Below, piece by piece: positions 40,392 to 51,700 of a stretch of 53,763 nt of DNA. A program made the position numbers and the translations under genes. The number at the start of each line of letters is the position of its first letter. Position 1 is the stretch's first letter. Origin of the DNA: Rostrohypoxylon terebratum. Lineage: Eukaryota; Ascomycota; Sordariomycetes; Xylariales; Hypoxylaceae. Where the stretch lies: assembly GCA_022497145.1 (NCBI GenBank), contig MU386004.1, positions 1-53,763 on the forward strand, read 5' to 3'. The notes beneath the pieces are model-generated. The model had not been told where the DNA came from, did no database searches, and worked only from the letters and a program-made list of their open reading frames with translations.

Positions 40392-41912
40392 TTAAGGCAT
40401 AAACGGGTGTGTTGATTTTAATAATCCTTTTAAACTGCTTTTTGCGTAAGAGGAATGACCTTTAGTCCTTTTAAGACTTAACAAATCTACATCGGATAAT
40501 GGTCCTTTCCAAGAAATCCAGGTCGTAAATCTTGTCACCAGGCTCGACGACATCCTTAGCTCTTCGGGTGTCGAAATTACTGCCTCGGCAACCGAACCTG
40601 ACGCAACGGCCTTAGAGGGCCGCAGTGGAGAATCCTGCGTAAAGTATTTCACTCTAAAGCCTTCCGGTGACGTTTTGGTCTGGAGATGATTTCGTGAGGT
40701 CCGTGGCTCGGCAGGGCCACTTAGTAAGACCGCCCCGGGAGCCTTCAGTGAAGCATCAGTCCCTTGCATTTGGCTCCTAGATGTGTCCATCATGGCAGCT
40801 GCGAAAAGAGCTGGTCTTGGTGGAAGACATGTCCGTTGATCGTTATGTTGCTCACTGCTAGCTTGAGCTTCTGTACTATTTGCACTTGCGCTCTCGTCCT
40901 TAGTACTATTATCCATAGTTTCTCGCCCAGATATCTCCTCCAAGATCTCGGCAGCTGGCTTTTTACTGCTCTTGTCCTCATCAGAAGACCGACTCGAGCT
41001 CATGATGGTCTCTAAAGTGCCGTACGCCACGCTCCTGCGGCGGGTCGCGTTTCTTCGCTTCTTCGGGTGGATGGGGCTCAGATGCTCATCGTCACTTGAC
41101 ACCACCTGTAATGTAGGCCCAGCGGGATGGTGATGTCTAAAGAACGGCGCCGGTGGCCCTAGGAAACCGACTCCTGAGCCCTGAGGAGCTATGTGGACTT
41201 CATACTGGTTGCTGAGAGAATACCTCGTACGCGCACAAATCTCTGCTATGCGATCCAGGTCTGCGCTAACATCATGTTGTATATCTGCTATAATGCTCTT
41301 GAAGGTGAATGATTCAACAGGAGGCAGCTTGGCATCGGCCGCGGTGCGGGTCTTCTCGTTTCGTTTGTGCCGCACCATATTTCTTACTGGTCCATCCCGT
41401 CTAGGATGCCGAGGAATGGGACTCGGCGAAGGTGAAGCGGTGGAAACGGACACTGGACCCCTGGCAGTCGATGAAGATGACGTGCCTGAGTATGTACGTA
41501 CTACAACTGGCTGGGAATAGGTCTCGGTGGTTGTGGTTCGAATCCTGGGCGGGCTACTTGTTCGAGTATAGCGATGCCGCGATGAAGGTTGAGATCGGCT
41601 CAGCTGGCGCAGGGCAGTTGTGCGATGGGCAGCGGTCGAATCATCGAGAGGAATTGGCCTCCCTTCAGCAGTGCTTGGTATCAGGAAAGTTGAAGATGTA
41701 TTCTTCGGGAAGAGGGGAGGGAAGACGAATGGTAGCGAGCGCCGGCGGATATGTGTATCATGTGTATCAGGTAGGGTATCGTGAAGGGTATCGCGATGGT
41801 CATCACCGTGGAGAATCTCACCGGACGGGACAGGCGAGAGGGGAGAGAGAGGAAGGGAGGGACTACGAAGCCGAGAAGACAAGAGATGTGGATGGCATGG
41901 GGTGTCTGCCAT
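40392..41912 (-). CDS. Uncharacterised Ser/Arg/Thr-rich protein (506 aa)
   Basis: A single uninterrupted frame of 506 codons of normal composition beside RIP sequence. I do not recognise a named family. The N-terminal ~170 residues are low-complexity and rich in Ser, Pro, Thr and Arg. A more ordered-looking segment at about 195-245 (FKSIIADIQHDVSADLDRIA, then ICARTRYSLSNQYEVH) is predicted amphipathic helix and is the likely conserved core. A basic patch (KKRRNATRRR, about 283-292) could be a nuclear localisation signal, and a Ser/Glu/Lys-rich acidic stretch follows. No signal peptide or membrane segment. The first Met is chosen as the longest start; an upstream exon is possible. The C-terminal ~45 codons lie near the A+T-rich border and are Lys/Ser/Leu-rich, so the stop could have been shifted by RIP leakage or by a missed intron. 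Confidence 0.7.
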   Translation of the reverse strand: MADTPCHPHLLSSRLRSPSLPLSPLSPVPSGEILHGDDHRDTLHDTLPDTHDTHIRRRSLPFVFPPLFPKNTSSTFLIPSTAEGRPIPLDDSTAAHRTTALRQLSRSQPSSRHRYTRTSSPPRIRTTTTETYSQPVVVRTYSGTSSSSTARGPVSVSTASPSPSPIPRHPRRDGPVRNMVRHKRNEKTRTAADAKLPPVESFTFKSIIADIQHDVSADLDRIAEICARTRYSLSNQYEVHIAPQGSGVGFLGPPAPFFRHHHPAGPTLQVVSSDDEHLSPIHPKKRRNATRRRSVAYGTLETIMSSSRSSDEDKSSKKPAAEILEEISGRETMDNSTKDESASANSTEAQASSEQHNDQRTCLPPRPALFAAAMMDTSRSQMQGTDASLKAPGAVLLSGPAEPRTSRNHLQTKTSPEGFRVKYFTQDSPLRPSKAVASGSVAEAVISTPEELRMSSSLVTRFTTWISWKGPLSDVDLLSLKRTKGHSSYAKSSLKGLLKSTHPFMP

Positions 41913-42987
41913 ATCCTTCCGAGGGGGGCACTTGAAGTATATAGGGGGATTGTTCTCTGGGGGCGCAGGACGCAGGATGCGGTAGGCGGGATGAAAGGAC
42001 GCAGGGCGAAGTGCAAAGGCAACTTAGCTCGACTTGAGACTAGGTAGTAATATCGGATATGCTGTATATGCTATAGTAGCCAACGAGACGGCCAAGAGCA
42101 CAGGGAAGATAACCAACGGGAGCTTGTGGATATTGGTAGAGACGGTAGATGGTGGATGCGGTTTGCTGGGTCGGACGTATGCGGTGCGTGGAAGTAGGAT
42201 GAGTAGGATGATTCGTCGGTACGTAGGCAGGACATGTGGTTCGAACCGGAGAAGAGCTTTGTTTGATGTTATTGTTCTATCCTTTCCACTACGATCGAGT
42301 GTGATTGAGTGTGATTGAGTGTGAAGAGAAGGTGGAAAAAGACGGACCAGGGATTAAGAGCTGCATATAGTCGTGGTGCTGTTTAAGTGGATAATTACAT
42401 TCATTGAAGAGGGGTTCTCAAGCAGTGACGACCGGTGCTTACACGCTTACATACCTACTTACTTACCTACCTAGTAGTACCTACAATGTAGTACATAGTC
42501 TACATACCATGGATACCGACCATACCCTTAAAGGTAAGGTTGCTTCTGGTGCTATACCATATCTATCCTATATCTGAATAAGTCTGTTACATGCACTCTA
42601 TACTCGGAGATACGTCAGTAGACAGGTAGGCGATAAGTTATTATGCGTATTTGAGTGGCTATCACACATCAGGAGCTCAGGAAATCAGGAAATTCAGAAA
42701 GAAGCATATTTCGGTATTACGTTATACACTACTACCCAGTCAAAAGACAAAAGTTTCGGTTCGGTTCTTCTACATTAGGTAACCAGCCTAGGTACAATAT
42801 GCCTCAGCTAGTAACCATGTGCAAGTTCTAAGGTTGGCTCCGAATAATCTACTCAAGCAGTCTCCCAAAGTCATCCTCCACCAGCGCATACCGCACACAC
42901 CGCACACACCACGCACACCTCTAGAACCTCTCCACTATACCTAGTACCCGTCCTGATCAGTGATCAGGACCACCGACCATTGGTCAC
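41913..42987. other. Intergenic region, no gene supported
   Basis: It lies upstream of the minus-strand gene at 40392-41912 and downstream of the Pmp3-like gene. It holds three GTGTGATTGA-type 10-bp tandem units (about 42299-42322), TACCTAC/TACTTAC runs near 42452-42484, a CCGCACACA run near 42891-42916, and a 21-bp palindrome at 42950-42970. Short open frames exist on both strands but show no recognisable protein. Confidence 0.6.
42950..42970. repeat. Perfect 10-bp-arm palindrome
   Basis: GTCCTGATCA and TGATCAGGAC flank a single central G, 18 bp beyond the stop of the Pmp3-like gene, so it lies in that gene's 3' region and could form a hairpin in its mRNA tail. No known protein site is assigned. 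Confidence 0.8.
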
Positions 42988-43469
42988 TTAATAAGCGGGT
43001 GGAGGCAGTTGAACTGGCTGCGCTATCGTACCATATCCGCGGCCGCCAGTTTGTACGCGATCACTATAGACGCCAGGTGCTCGGTGAGCAGCAAACCGGC
43101 CTTCTCTAGCCTGTTCCTGGCGGTCATAATAGACGTATTCGATATAGAAGGCGTGGATATGGCCTGGTATGTATCTGGTCTGGTGTATTAGTCGGTGTAG
43201 TGATATATCTAGTAGTAAGATGCTTGTCGCGCCTGCGCCTATCGCTTCGTCACTTACCCAAGGATGGTGAGGCAGATGTTGATAAAAAGATCAGCGCCGC
43301 ACCCAGCAACGGCCCAGACACCGATCGGTGGGACTGATGATGTTTGAGTTAGCAGTACAGCATAAACAGTATCCATAGTAGCATAAATAACATGAAAGCA
43401 TTTATTGATCGGCGGTTACCTACAAAGGAGAGTTATAAGGACAATAAGTATGGCTGCGGCAGCACCCAT
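42988..43469 (-). CDS. Pmp3/Sna-family membrane proteolipid with PPxY tail
   Basis: Three exons rebuilt by eye: 43469-43424, 43333-43258 and 43174-42988 (309 nt, 102 aa). Introns start GTAGGT and GTAAGT and end TCAG and CCAG; the first has a CTAAC branch point. Residues ~4-24 and ~31-51 form two hydrophobic helices. The family signature is clear: FPPIGVW, then GCGADLFINICLTILGYIPG, then HIHAFYIEYVYYDR. Known relatives (yeast Pmp3, Sna2-4; plant RCI2) are small plasma-membrane or vacuolar proteins tied to ion and stress tolerance. The ~50-residue soluble tail ends PPPAY, a PPxY motif of the kind bound by Nedd4/Rsp5 ubiquitin ligases, as in Sna3 and Sna4, which favours a vacuolar/endosomal Sna-like role over the tail-less Pmp3. 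The first donor is the least certain junction. Confidence 0.88.
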
Positions 43470-45166
43470 TTTATGCGAATTGAGGGTTTATTTAGTTGCT
43501 TAGCTGGCTTTTACTTGGGTAGTGAAGTAGTAGGAACGGCTGTAAGAAGATGCTTAGGTGGTGATTTATTATCTCGTCGTTTTACATCCGGCGTCGCCTA
43601 GGAATGTATTTATGCTTACACAAAGATAAACTGTATTTGCCGGTTTACATTATGCATCGATGATGGAATTGTTACAGCATTTTGTCTTGTGTGTACGCAG
43701 TTAAGGTATGTAAGTACTATGTACATATATATACAGATTTAATGTTCCTTTGTTGCGGGATTGTTTAATGACCGATGATGTGTGGGACGAGGATATATGC
43801 TAATGACGTAAGATAAAAAACCTTACGTAAAAAGCGTTAAAAAACGTTTAAAACTTTATTATTAATTATTTAATATTTTTAATATTATATATAATAATAT
43901 ATATATATATATTTCGAAATTTAAATTTAAAAAATTAAACTTAAATAAAGCTTTTTATAAAAAATTAATAGTAAAAAATTAATCAGCTATGCACATTGCC
44001 CGAACCAACGACTTTTACTACAACGGAACCCACCACGCAACTGTGCACATCTGTAGCTTCCGGGGGTAATTCGTCTATCGACGTGACTAGTTTAAGTCTC
44101 TCGACTCTCGTTCCTTTTTTTTTTTTTTTTTTAACTCTTTACCTTTTGCGTACACAGACTTCAACCTCCTTTACTCTCTCTCATCCCTCTTATCCTCATA
44201 TCCTCTCTTCCACCAATATCGTCTTTTCCCATTATCGTCCTTTTCTTCTTCTTCTTTTCTTCTGACTTATGTTGTTTTCTGTACACGACGCCTCTCCTCC
44301 ATTTTCCCGGCATTTTGCGGTATCAGCATAGTGACGTCCTGCTCTCTGTGGCAGACACATCCATCCATCTGCAATCCCGTTCGAGGTAGTGTGCCAGTGT
44401 GCTAGTGCCAGTGTGGTGTGCGCGAGAGATAGAGAAGGGAAACGGGAAAAGTGGACAACTTGGGTTATTATTAACTTGCCGATCGACCTAAAACTACCCA
44501 TCGTCCACGTCTCACCATTCTCGTCTCTAAATTATTATTTATTTAGATTTCTTCTTCTTCTTTTCCTTTCTCTACCTTCATCTATTAATCCAAACAACAT
44601 TGGACCGTGCCTGGATCTCTAGTCGCTCGTTGTAGCATCAGTCCGACTCTGTGACCGCCCTTATCAACAGACCTTGATCGTCTCGATCTTCTCGATCTTT
44701 TTCGACATTCTCGAATAACGCACGAGTTGTCAAACCACCAAACCAACCCAATCTAAAGGATATAAAAAAAATAAACAAAAAATAAAACCCGAACTAAACT
44801 CGGAGATCCTATCAAGTGGTTGAATACAACTCGACAGACGCAGACGCAGAACAGACACCGATATTTGATATTTGACATTTGACACTGGTCATTTGTCTTA
44901 ATATCTAACCGAACCCGATCCTTGCCGAGTCTAACGATAGTACTTGTACCATACAACTGCCACAAATTTGACACACTACCGACATATCAACATATTACCT
45001 TCTCCATAGTTCCAGGATCCAGCAGATCCAATACCCAGATACCTAATACCCAATACCCAATATCCAACGTCCAACGTCCGACAACCAAATAGCGAACTAT
45101 CATACTACCCAAATATATCAATCTCAAAAACTCGTGACACCAACACCACCCCCTGTGGCTTCACTC
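43470..45166. promoter_or_regulatory. Divergent upstream region of Pmp3-like and NRP1 genes
   Basis: The two genes point away from each other across ~1.7 kb. From about 44100 to 44270 the plus strand is strongly pyrimidine-rich, including an 18-T run (44115-44132) and CTTCTTCTTCTTTT, a frequent feature of fungal promoters. CT-rich patches recur to about 44580. Around 45030-45075 are repeated CAATACCCAAT-like and CCAACGTCC units. The likely transcription start and 5' UTR of NRP1 lie in the right half. No specific operator was identified. Confidence 0.5.
43807..43983. repeat. Isolated RIP-like A+T-rich patch (~180 bp)
   Basis: Composition changes abruptly here to the pattern of the left block (AACGTTTAAAAC, CCTTACGTAAAAAGCG, long TA runs) and returns to normal by 43990. 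It is probably the relic of a small transposon insertion, or a RIP-hit LTR, between two genes. No target duplication or partner copy was found by eye. Confidence 0.6.
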
Positions 45167-47355
45167 ATGATGGCGAGCCAACAAAGCCCTCCTCCTCATA
45201 TCGATCGATACGTGGTTATCCATGTCGCGACGACCTGCGACGAACACGGAGTCTATGTGACCAAGGATTCTGCTGAGGTCATTGAATTAGGTTGGATTCT
45301 TCTCGATGCTAAGTCCCTTGATGAGGTATGGATACACATCTACTCGGGTCAACATTTTCATTTCTAACGGAGATATCTGTTACTAACAATATTTATCTCC
45401 CCCTTTTTAGATCCACCGAGAGAGTGTGCTAGTCAAACCTATCAACACGCCAATTACCCCTTTGTGCAGTAAGTAATAGCGGTAGCGGTACTAGCTAGCA
45501 GTAGCAGTGGTATTAGGAGCTACACCTCTTCCATTTCCACCTCCCTCTCCTTTCACCCCCTTTTTCCCTCACTCTCCTGACCTGCCTACATACACCTCCT
45601 TACGTTGCATGTGGAGCTGTATCCAACGTTCATTGTGGAGCTAACATGTACCTTCTTGCAGCGAGTCTCACAACACTGACTTGGGAGCATGTTCGAAATG
45701 CTGGAACTTTCCGAGATGCGGTTAACCGGTTTGATGCGTTCGCTTCCGAACATTTGACGTCTCAGAGTCTCGACTTCGTTTTTGTCACTCTGGACGCTTG
45801 GGACCTTCGAGTACAACTTCCTAGAGAAGCTCGTGATAAGGCTGTCGTGTTGCCTCCGTACCTACAGCACTCGAGGACTTTCGATCTGCGTACGGAATAT
45901 CAGCGATGGCAGCAGCACCACCCAGAGTCTCTTCCTTTTGGCCCCTCGATGCTATCTAACATATGCGCCGCCCTTGAGGTAGAACCTGTCCAATCTAGTG
46001 CTCCTATCAAGCACAACCTCCCCTTTCACCTACAGGCACTTGCCCCGGCTTCGCCTCGACGGGCCATGGAAGAAGCTGTGACGCTTGCTAGGGTCCTCCG
46101 TGGTTTAATCCGAAAGTCTCAACCTCCTCAAGAACATCCTGACGTTCTAACTCGCCCTATGGATGCGCGCGCGGATGTTCGCGCCTTCTTGTCGGAACGA
46201 AGCAAGGTCCTGCACATGTCCGGACTTCCTCATGACACAACCCAGTCGGAGCTTGAGAGTTGGTTTACTCAGTTCGGTGGTCGTCCCATTGCTTTCTGGA
46301 CCCTACGTACTCCGGAGCAACACAAGCCAACAGGTACCGGGTTTGCCGTCTTCTCGTCCCATGAAGAGGTATGGTGCCATCTATTTATTCCCTGCTTGAT
46401 TGTGCTTACAATATTTTATTTTTAGGCAGCCGAAAGTCTTTGTATGAATGGTCGTGCTCTTAATGAGAAGGCTATCGAAGTCTCGCCATCCTCTAGCCGC
46501 GTACTCGACCGTGCCGCAGAAATCCTTACGCCTTTCCCCCCTAGCAAGAACCGCCCCCGTCCTGGTGACTGGACCTGCCCTTCGTGTGGCTTTTCCAACT
46601 TCCAAAGACGGACAGCATGCTTCCGCTGCTCCTTCCCGGCAGTTAGTGCAGGTCCGCAAGGCGATATGGGCTATGGCTACGGCTATGGTCCGCCGGCGAT
46701 GATGGGACCCCCACCCCACCACGGAGGTCATCATGGTAACATGGGGCACGGAGGGGGTAGAATGGGTGGTAGTGGTGTTGTTCCGTTCCGAGCCGGAGAC
46801 TGGAAATGCGGTAATGAGGTTTGTGGATATCACAACTTTGCTAAGAATGTGTGCTGTCTTCGATGTGGTGCCAGCCGTGCTGGCGCTGCAGTTGTGGCTG
46901 ATTCGGGATATCCTTCGCCGATGGACAGCGGATCTAGTTACGGTATGGGCTCTGGTTCTATGGCTGGAACGCCGGGTCCGGGTCCGTTTGCTTCCGCTAC
47001 GGGTCCTTTCGGCGCGTCTGGCGGCTACGGTCACCACTTTGGAGGGCCACCTAGCACCTACGCACTGCCTTCGGGGATTGGTGGAGGGGCAGCTCCGTAC
47101 CCATCTCTTAATACTCATTTTGGCCCCGGTCCGGGCTCCCACTCGGCCGGACCCTTCGATAGCCGAGCCGCCGAGGCTGCCTTTCAATCAGCCAGCAATG
47201 GGCCGGCGTCCGCAGGTCCGTCGAACAACTACTTCTCTTCTGCATCGGAAAATGACCCATTCGCATTCCTTTCTTCAGGTATTGGTGGCTTGTCTGTTAG
47301 TGGCGACGCGCGCCAAAATGGCGCTGGCGCTCCTTCAAACAAGTCCCCTGCTTAA
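45167..47355 (+). CDS. NRP1: NRP1-like RNA-binding protein (RRM, two RanBP2 fingers)
   Basis: Four exons: 45167-45325, 45411-45468, 45662-46368, 46426-47355 (1854 nt, 617 aa). Introns are GT-AG, and the first has a perfect TACTAAC branch point at 45381. Residues ~14-180 resemble a DEDDh 3'-5' exonuclease fold, but the first catalytic D-x-E reads HVA (residues 19-21), so catalysis is unlikely. An RRM spans ~254-330. Two RanBP2-type zinc fingers follow: W357 with C359, C362, C373, C376; and W434 with C436, C441, C452, C455. The tail is Gly/Ser/Pro-rich and disordered. This order matches fungal Nrp1, a cytoplasmic RNA-binding protein found in stress granules in yeast; the exact role is unknown. 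Two Mets are adjacent (45167, 45170). An in-frame GTG lies 33 bp upstream but is not a likely start. Confidence 0.9.
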
Positions 47356-48711
47356 TCACGAATCGACTCCGAACAACCTATGGGGGAAAAAAACAAGAAA
47401 AGAACAGTGTCTGAAGCTCATCGGTAATATCAATCTTGGCATTACTCTTTCTCTCTGGACATGCGACGACACTTTCGAAGGATGTTTGCTCACTTTGGAA
47501 GATCCGGTATAAGGGGGAGGGGGAAATGGGTGGGAGATCACGCAAGATACCTAGGGCTAGCAGGGTGTTTGTAGGGAAACGTTTTGTTTTTGTGAGAAGA
47601 AAAGTTTACACCGGTATATTCAGGGGGGTGGGGGGCGGAACCAGGAAAGTGATAAAAAAAATAGGCCAATTTTTCTAGAACGGACATCTAGGGCCTGGTT
47701 GGCTGGTTGCGGTGGGCTTGTTTAACTCTATGAACCTTCTCAACCTTGTCGCCTCATATACATTGAACGTTCTGGCCTTGATGGGCAGACAAACTTGTAC
47801 AAATGGACGGAATATGTGCGGCAGGGCGGGATCTGAACGGTGGTGCATAGCGCAAGGGAGTGTAAATGGTATACCTGGCCTCGTTTGTCAAGCCCGAGAC
47901 TTATTGTCAGAGTTCATTGTACCTCATTTTGCTCTTGTCAACTCGCTTATTTTTCTTTTCCCCGAAATAATTTTTCGCGCTTTTCCCACAATGATATTCT
48001 GGCATCCGCTCGTTCGTATCCACTCCCCATTCACATTGTCTCCAAAAGTAAACACTTGGTCCGCGAGGCGGTGCCTCCGGTGTTGGGCGTGGAATCTAGT
48101 GTAGATTAGATGGGAGGACTAGCTCTTGACCAGACTGATGGGGTTATAAAGGAGCAGCATCTACCTGCCCCAATTGATATGGCCAGCTAGCTAGTCATAT
48201 GCACAATGGCGCATAGAGAGAGGTGCGTGTCGACGTGGACGCCAAGGTGGCATGAATAGTGAAAACTACGGGTGACCACAGATATCACTCTAGATCGAAG
48301 AAAAGGTCGGGACTATCACGGGAAACATGATCACGTACTAAGATCATGATAGTCTCACTGCTATCCACCTCTGATTTGGCTGTCCTGGCGATACAGACAT
48401 TATCTACTTATGTCGCAACACCTCTAATCTCCTAGATATCAGGCTCGTGCGAGGTAGTCACTAGTCAGCTGCCAACGTGAGCAACAAGTCATTACATCCG
48501 TAACGGAGGGTATCAGTTTATTCGGGGCCAATGATCGGCATAACAATATGCTTGCAGGGTGTGAGCATCCGGTGGCGCTAGGTTTGAGACAATATTCCCC
48601 GACCTCGTCGGTTTACTCACGATACCCTATATCCCTACAATGCTCTAGCTGCGATATTTGGTTGGTAAATTGGAATGAAGAAGGGCCCCAGCAGCCCGAA
48701 CCTAAACATCA
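47356..48711. other. Intergenic region between convergent NRP1 and XRN1
   Basis: It should contain both 3' UTRs. Short frames such as one at 47712-48104 lack any recognisable domain. An imperfect inverted repeat lies at about 48308-48353 (GACTATCA and CATGATC arms facing GATCATG and ATAGTC). No tRNA or ncRNA was recognised. Confidence 0.6.
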
Positions 48712-51700
48712 TTAGTCTTTATTTGCCACGCCCCTGGTCCCTCTTCCACGCAAGGTCCCACGGCCGCGTCCGCGTCCGCGGCTACGGCTACCTCCACGAG
48801 TATCCAACCCTGACGGGGGCGGTACGGCGTTATATCCTTGGTTTTGAGGCGTTCCAGCTGTGCCTGGCGCGCTTAGGCTATTGGCAACATTGTTTACGGC
48901 CATCGAACCTCCTCTCCCACCTCTGTTTCCGCGCCCGCCCCTATTAAACCCTCCGCGACCACGAGAAGAGAAGCCGTCATCATGTTGGGCAACTCCTTGA
49001 TAATTCGTTTGCGGCTGGTGGTGGTTGTTATTTGCCGGACGGTAAACCATACTGCTATGCTGTAAACGGGGAGCATCATTAGGCACCCTTGGACTCTGAG
49101 TGCTTCGACCCTGCACGGATTGTCGATGGAAACCGTTCACGGCGCCTCTCCAGGGCCCTCGTAAGGGAGATGGTGCCGGCGCGTCCCGAAGTTGGCCCCT
49201 TGAATTTCCGGGTGTACCGTATCCACGGGGCTGCAGAGGAAGAGCCGCCTGAACAGGTCGCTTTTCTAGACTCATCTTGGAATTTGCAATAACTTGCCTA
49301 TTGGAGATGTTGAGCACCGAGCTGGCCGAGACAGTCTGTCCTCGGAAGGGCTCGCACCGGCCGCCTAAGGTTGTACCATTCATGAATGCGTTGTCGCACA
49401 GTATGTCGAGCATGTGGTGGTTGCCAACTGTACTAATGCCGACAACCGTCCCCATCGAAGCGATAGGTACCTTTCCGGAGGCCTGCACATAGACTACTCT
49501 GTCACCTAGGTTGAATTTCTGGTTGCCTAGTCGTTGCTCAGCGTCCTTAGGGTTAAGCAATGCGGATCGAGGAACCCCTTTGAGTTTTTTTCTATCATAC
49601 TTGCCCGTGGATTCCTTCAACTCATCTATCGCTTTCTGGAGCAGCATGACTACATCGGAGTCTAGCTGCTCAGCATCGAGAGGGACTCGCTCAAATTTGC
49701 TTGTTTCCACAGTCTTCAACCAAGCTCCGATTTCTTTGATCTTGGCGCTGGCAACGTCGCCATCTGGCCAGAGCTGCGTCTCGTGTAATTCATTACCTGA
49801 TGGGTTTTTCATAATGGCGGCGAAGAAGTCAGGAAAGCGGGTCATATATTCTACCAGTAGTTGAATTGCGGCAGGGCTAAATTCCCATCCTGAATTGGAT
49901 TTTCTTGAATATCCGAGGACCTTTTGCTTCCTTGCTTCGAATTTGAGGTTCAATCCTAGATTGACCTTCATACTACCACCTATCGTGTGAACAAAAAAGG
50001 AAGAAGTGATCTTGCTCAATACGAGGGGGTGAAGCGCCAAGTCTTTCGCGACGGCGTAAGACGGTCGGTAACCATTGTGTTGCTCAGCACGGCGGATAAT
50101 TGGATGCGTGAAGTCCGGTTCTTTCACAGATGGCACAGACAGTATGATTTCCGCTCGATTTCCGCTGTGCCCAGATATCTCCAGCGGACGCCCATAGGCA
50201 TAGTCGCCTAGGAAGAAGACCCGAGATCCGATAGGGAACTCCTCTTCAAGAGGAAGGGCAGCCCGCTCGATAAATCGTTCATCTTCGCTGACCACCTCGT
50301 CAACAACCACCTGTGCTGCGTAATCAGTCTCCATGCCCGGGATATGACCGTACTCTTTGATGGTGGCACCCTCGTCGGTTTTGATGAGCCCTCTTAGCAT
50401 CTCCACATGGACCATCGATTCGACAGTACCGATGACGATGCCGAGCCGTTTACTGTAGAAGTTTTCAATGCGGGCCGATTTCTTGTTCCACTCCTCAATG
50501 TCTCTTCCGGCATGATGAGTCTGGATTACTTGACCGGATCCATCAGTGGCAAGTGTGTAGTCGAATAGCTCGTCAGACACGCATACGATTTTAGCCTCTT
50601 GTAAGAAGGGATATCCAACATGACATTTCTGACCTAGCTTGACCTTTGCCAGCTCGGCTCTGCTCCGGAGTTCTACGTCGGCTAGTGTTACGACCATACT
50701 TTCGTTTCGGCTTTCTTGCTGGAAAACGTTTACCCCATGAAAGCCAAGAGCAGCATTATAGGGCAACGTAGCGAGACTTGGAAATCCCGCGAGAGCATCG
50801 ACCCCAAGTTTTGTCCCTTGCAGCAAGCCGACATACAGGTCCAGGCCCTCTGTGGTAGGCAGGTCGAATATGTTTTCGACACAGCGGCAATGGGGAATAT
50901 CTGGGAATATTCCAACCATGGATGATGGGTAAATGAAATCGATATTAGCATCATACGTGAACTTTAGTGACACGCCAAAATCGTTGCGTGTTTTTTCTTC
51001 TGGAGAAAGAAGCTGGTTTTTTGGTGCCATAGCAGATAATAATCTCTGCTCATCAATAAAGGGAATTTTTACCACGGCTTCCCATTCCATCTTCTTTCCG
51101 TTCATATCGAGTTCGAAATCTCTAGGATAGAAATCGATGATTGGCGATTTCGCATCTGTCATAAGTTCATGATATACAGACGGAACAATCTTCTTGCTTC
51201 GGTCCGGAAGAACTCCCATGAGCTGCTCGAAAGGTCGGAAAGGTTGGCCGAGTTTGAAGTTGAGGTCAGCGTTCATGCCTTTAGTGATATCTATGTTTCA
51301 GGGTTAGAGAAGTCGTCTACGTGAGCGTCGGATCAGATGTCACGACTTACCCGAAGTCATAGGAGAGTAATGGTATCGATAGAACCATGGCCAAGAAGCT
51401 ACCCCTTTGTAATAGTAGTACAATACCCATTGCAGGCCTTGTACGTAATTTTCGCAGAGTTTCGTGAGTTCCGCCTCCTTGACCTCTGGAGCCCACTCAA
51501 ATTTGCTTGAATAATACTTGTCTTTCCACTCTCGGAATTTCTCCTCATACATGGCTTGAGCGGCAGCTTGAGCTTCTTGAGCAGAGATATCAACAACTTG
51601 GGCATTGTCGTAGCGCTTCATGACGCGAAACAAGGCCATATGCCCTTCCTCCTCTTCCTCTTCATCGCCATCGCAGTCTTCCCTTGGGGGGAATGCTAGT

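Noticed and set aside
40764..41935. Plus-strand frames overlapping the 506-aa gene
   Set aside because: These are shadows of the minus-strand frame, with Cys/Arg-rich composition and no recognisable motif.
42034..42318. Short frames on both strands upstream of the 506-aa gene, including a minus-strand one starting MSCLRTDESSYSSYF
   Set aside because: No conserved domain, and no splice path that I could justify into the downstream gene; more likely UTR.
47712..48104. A 130-codon plus-strand frame between NRP1 and XRN1
   Set aside because: No domain, unusual Cys/Trp-rich composition and a position in the expected 3' UTR or intergenic zone.
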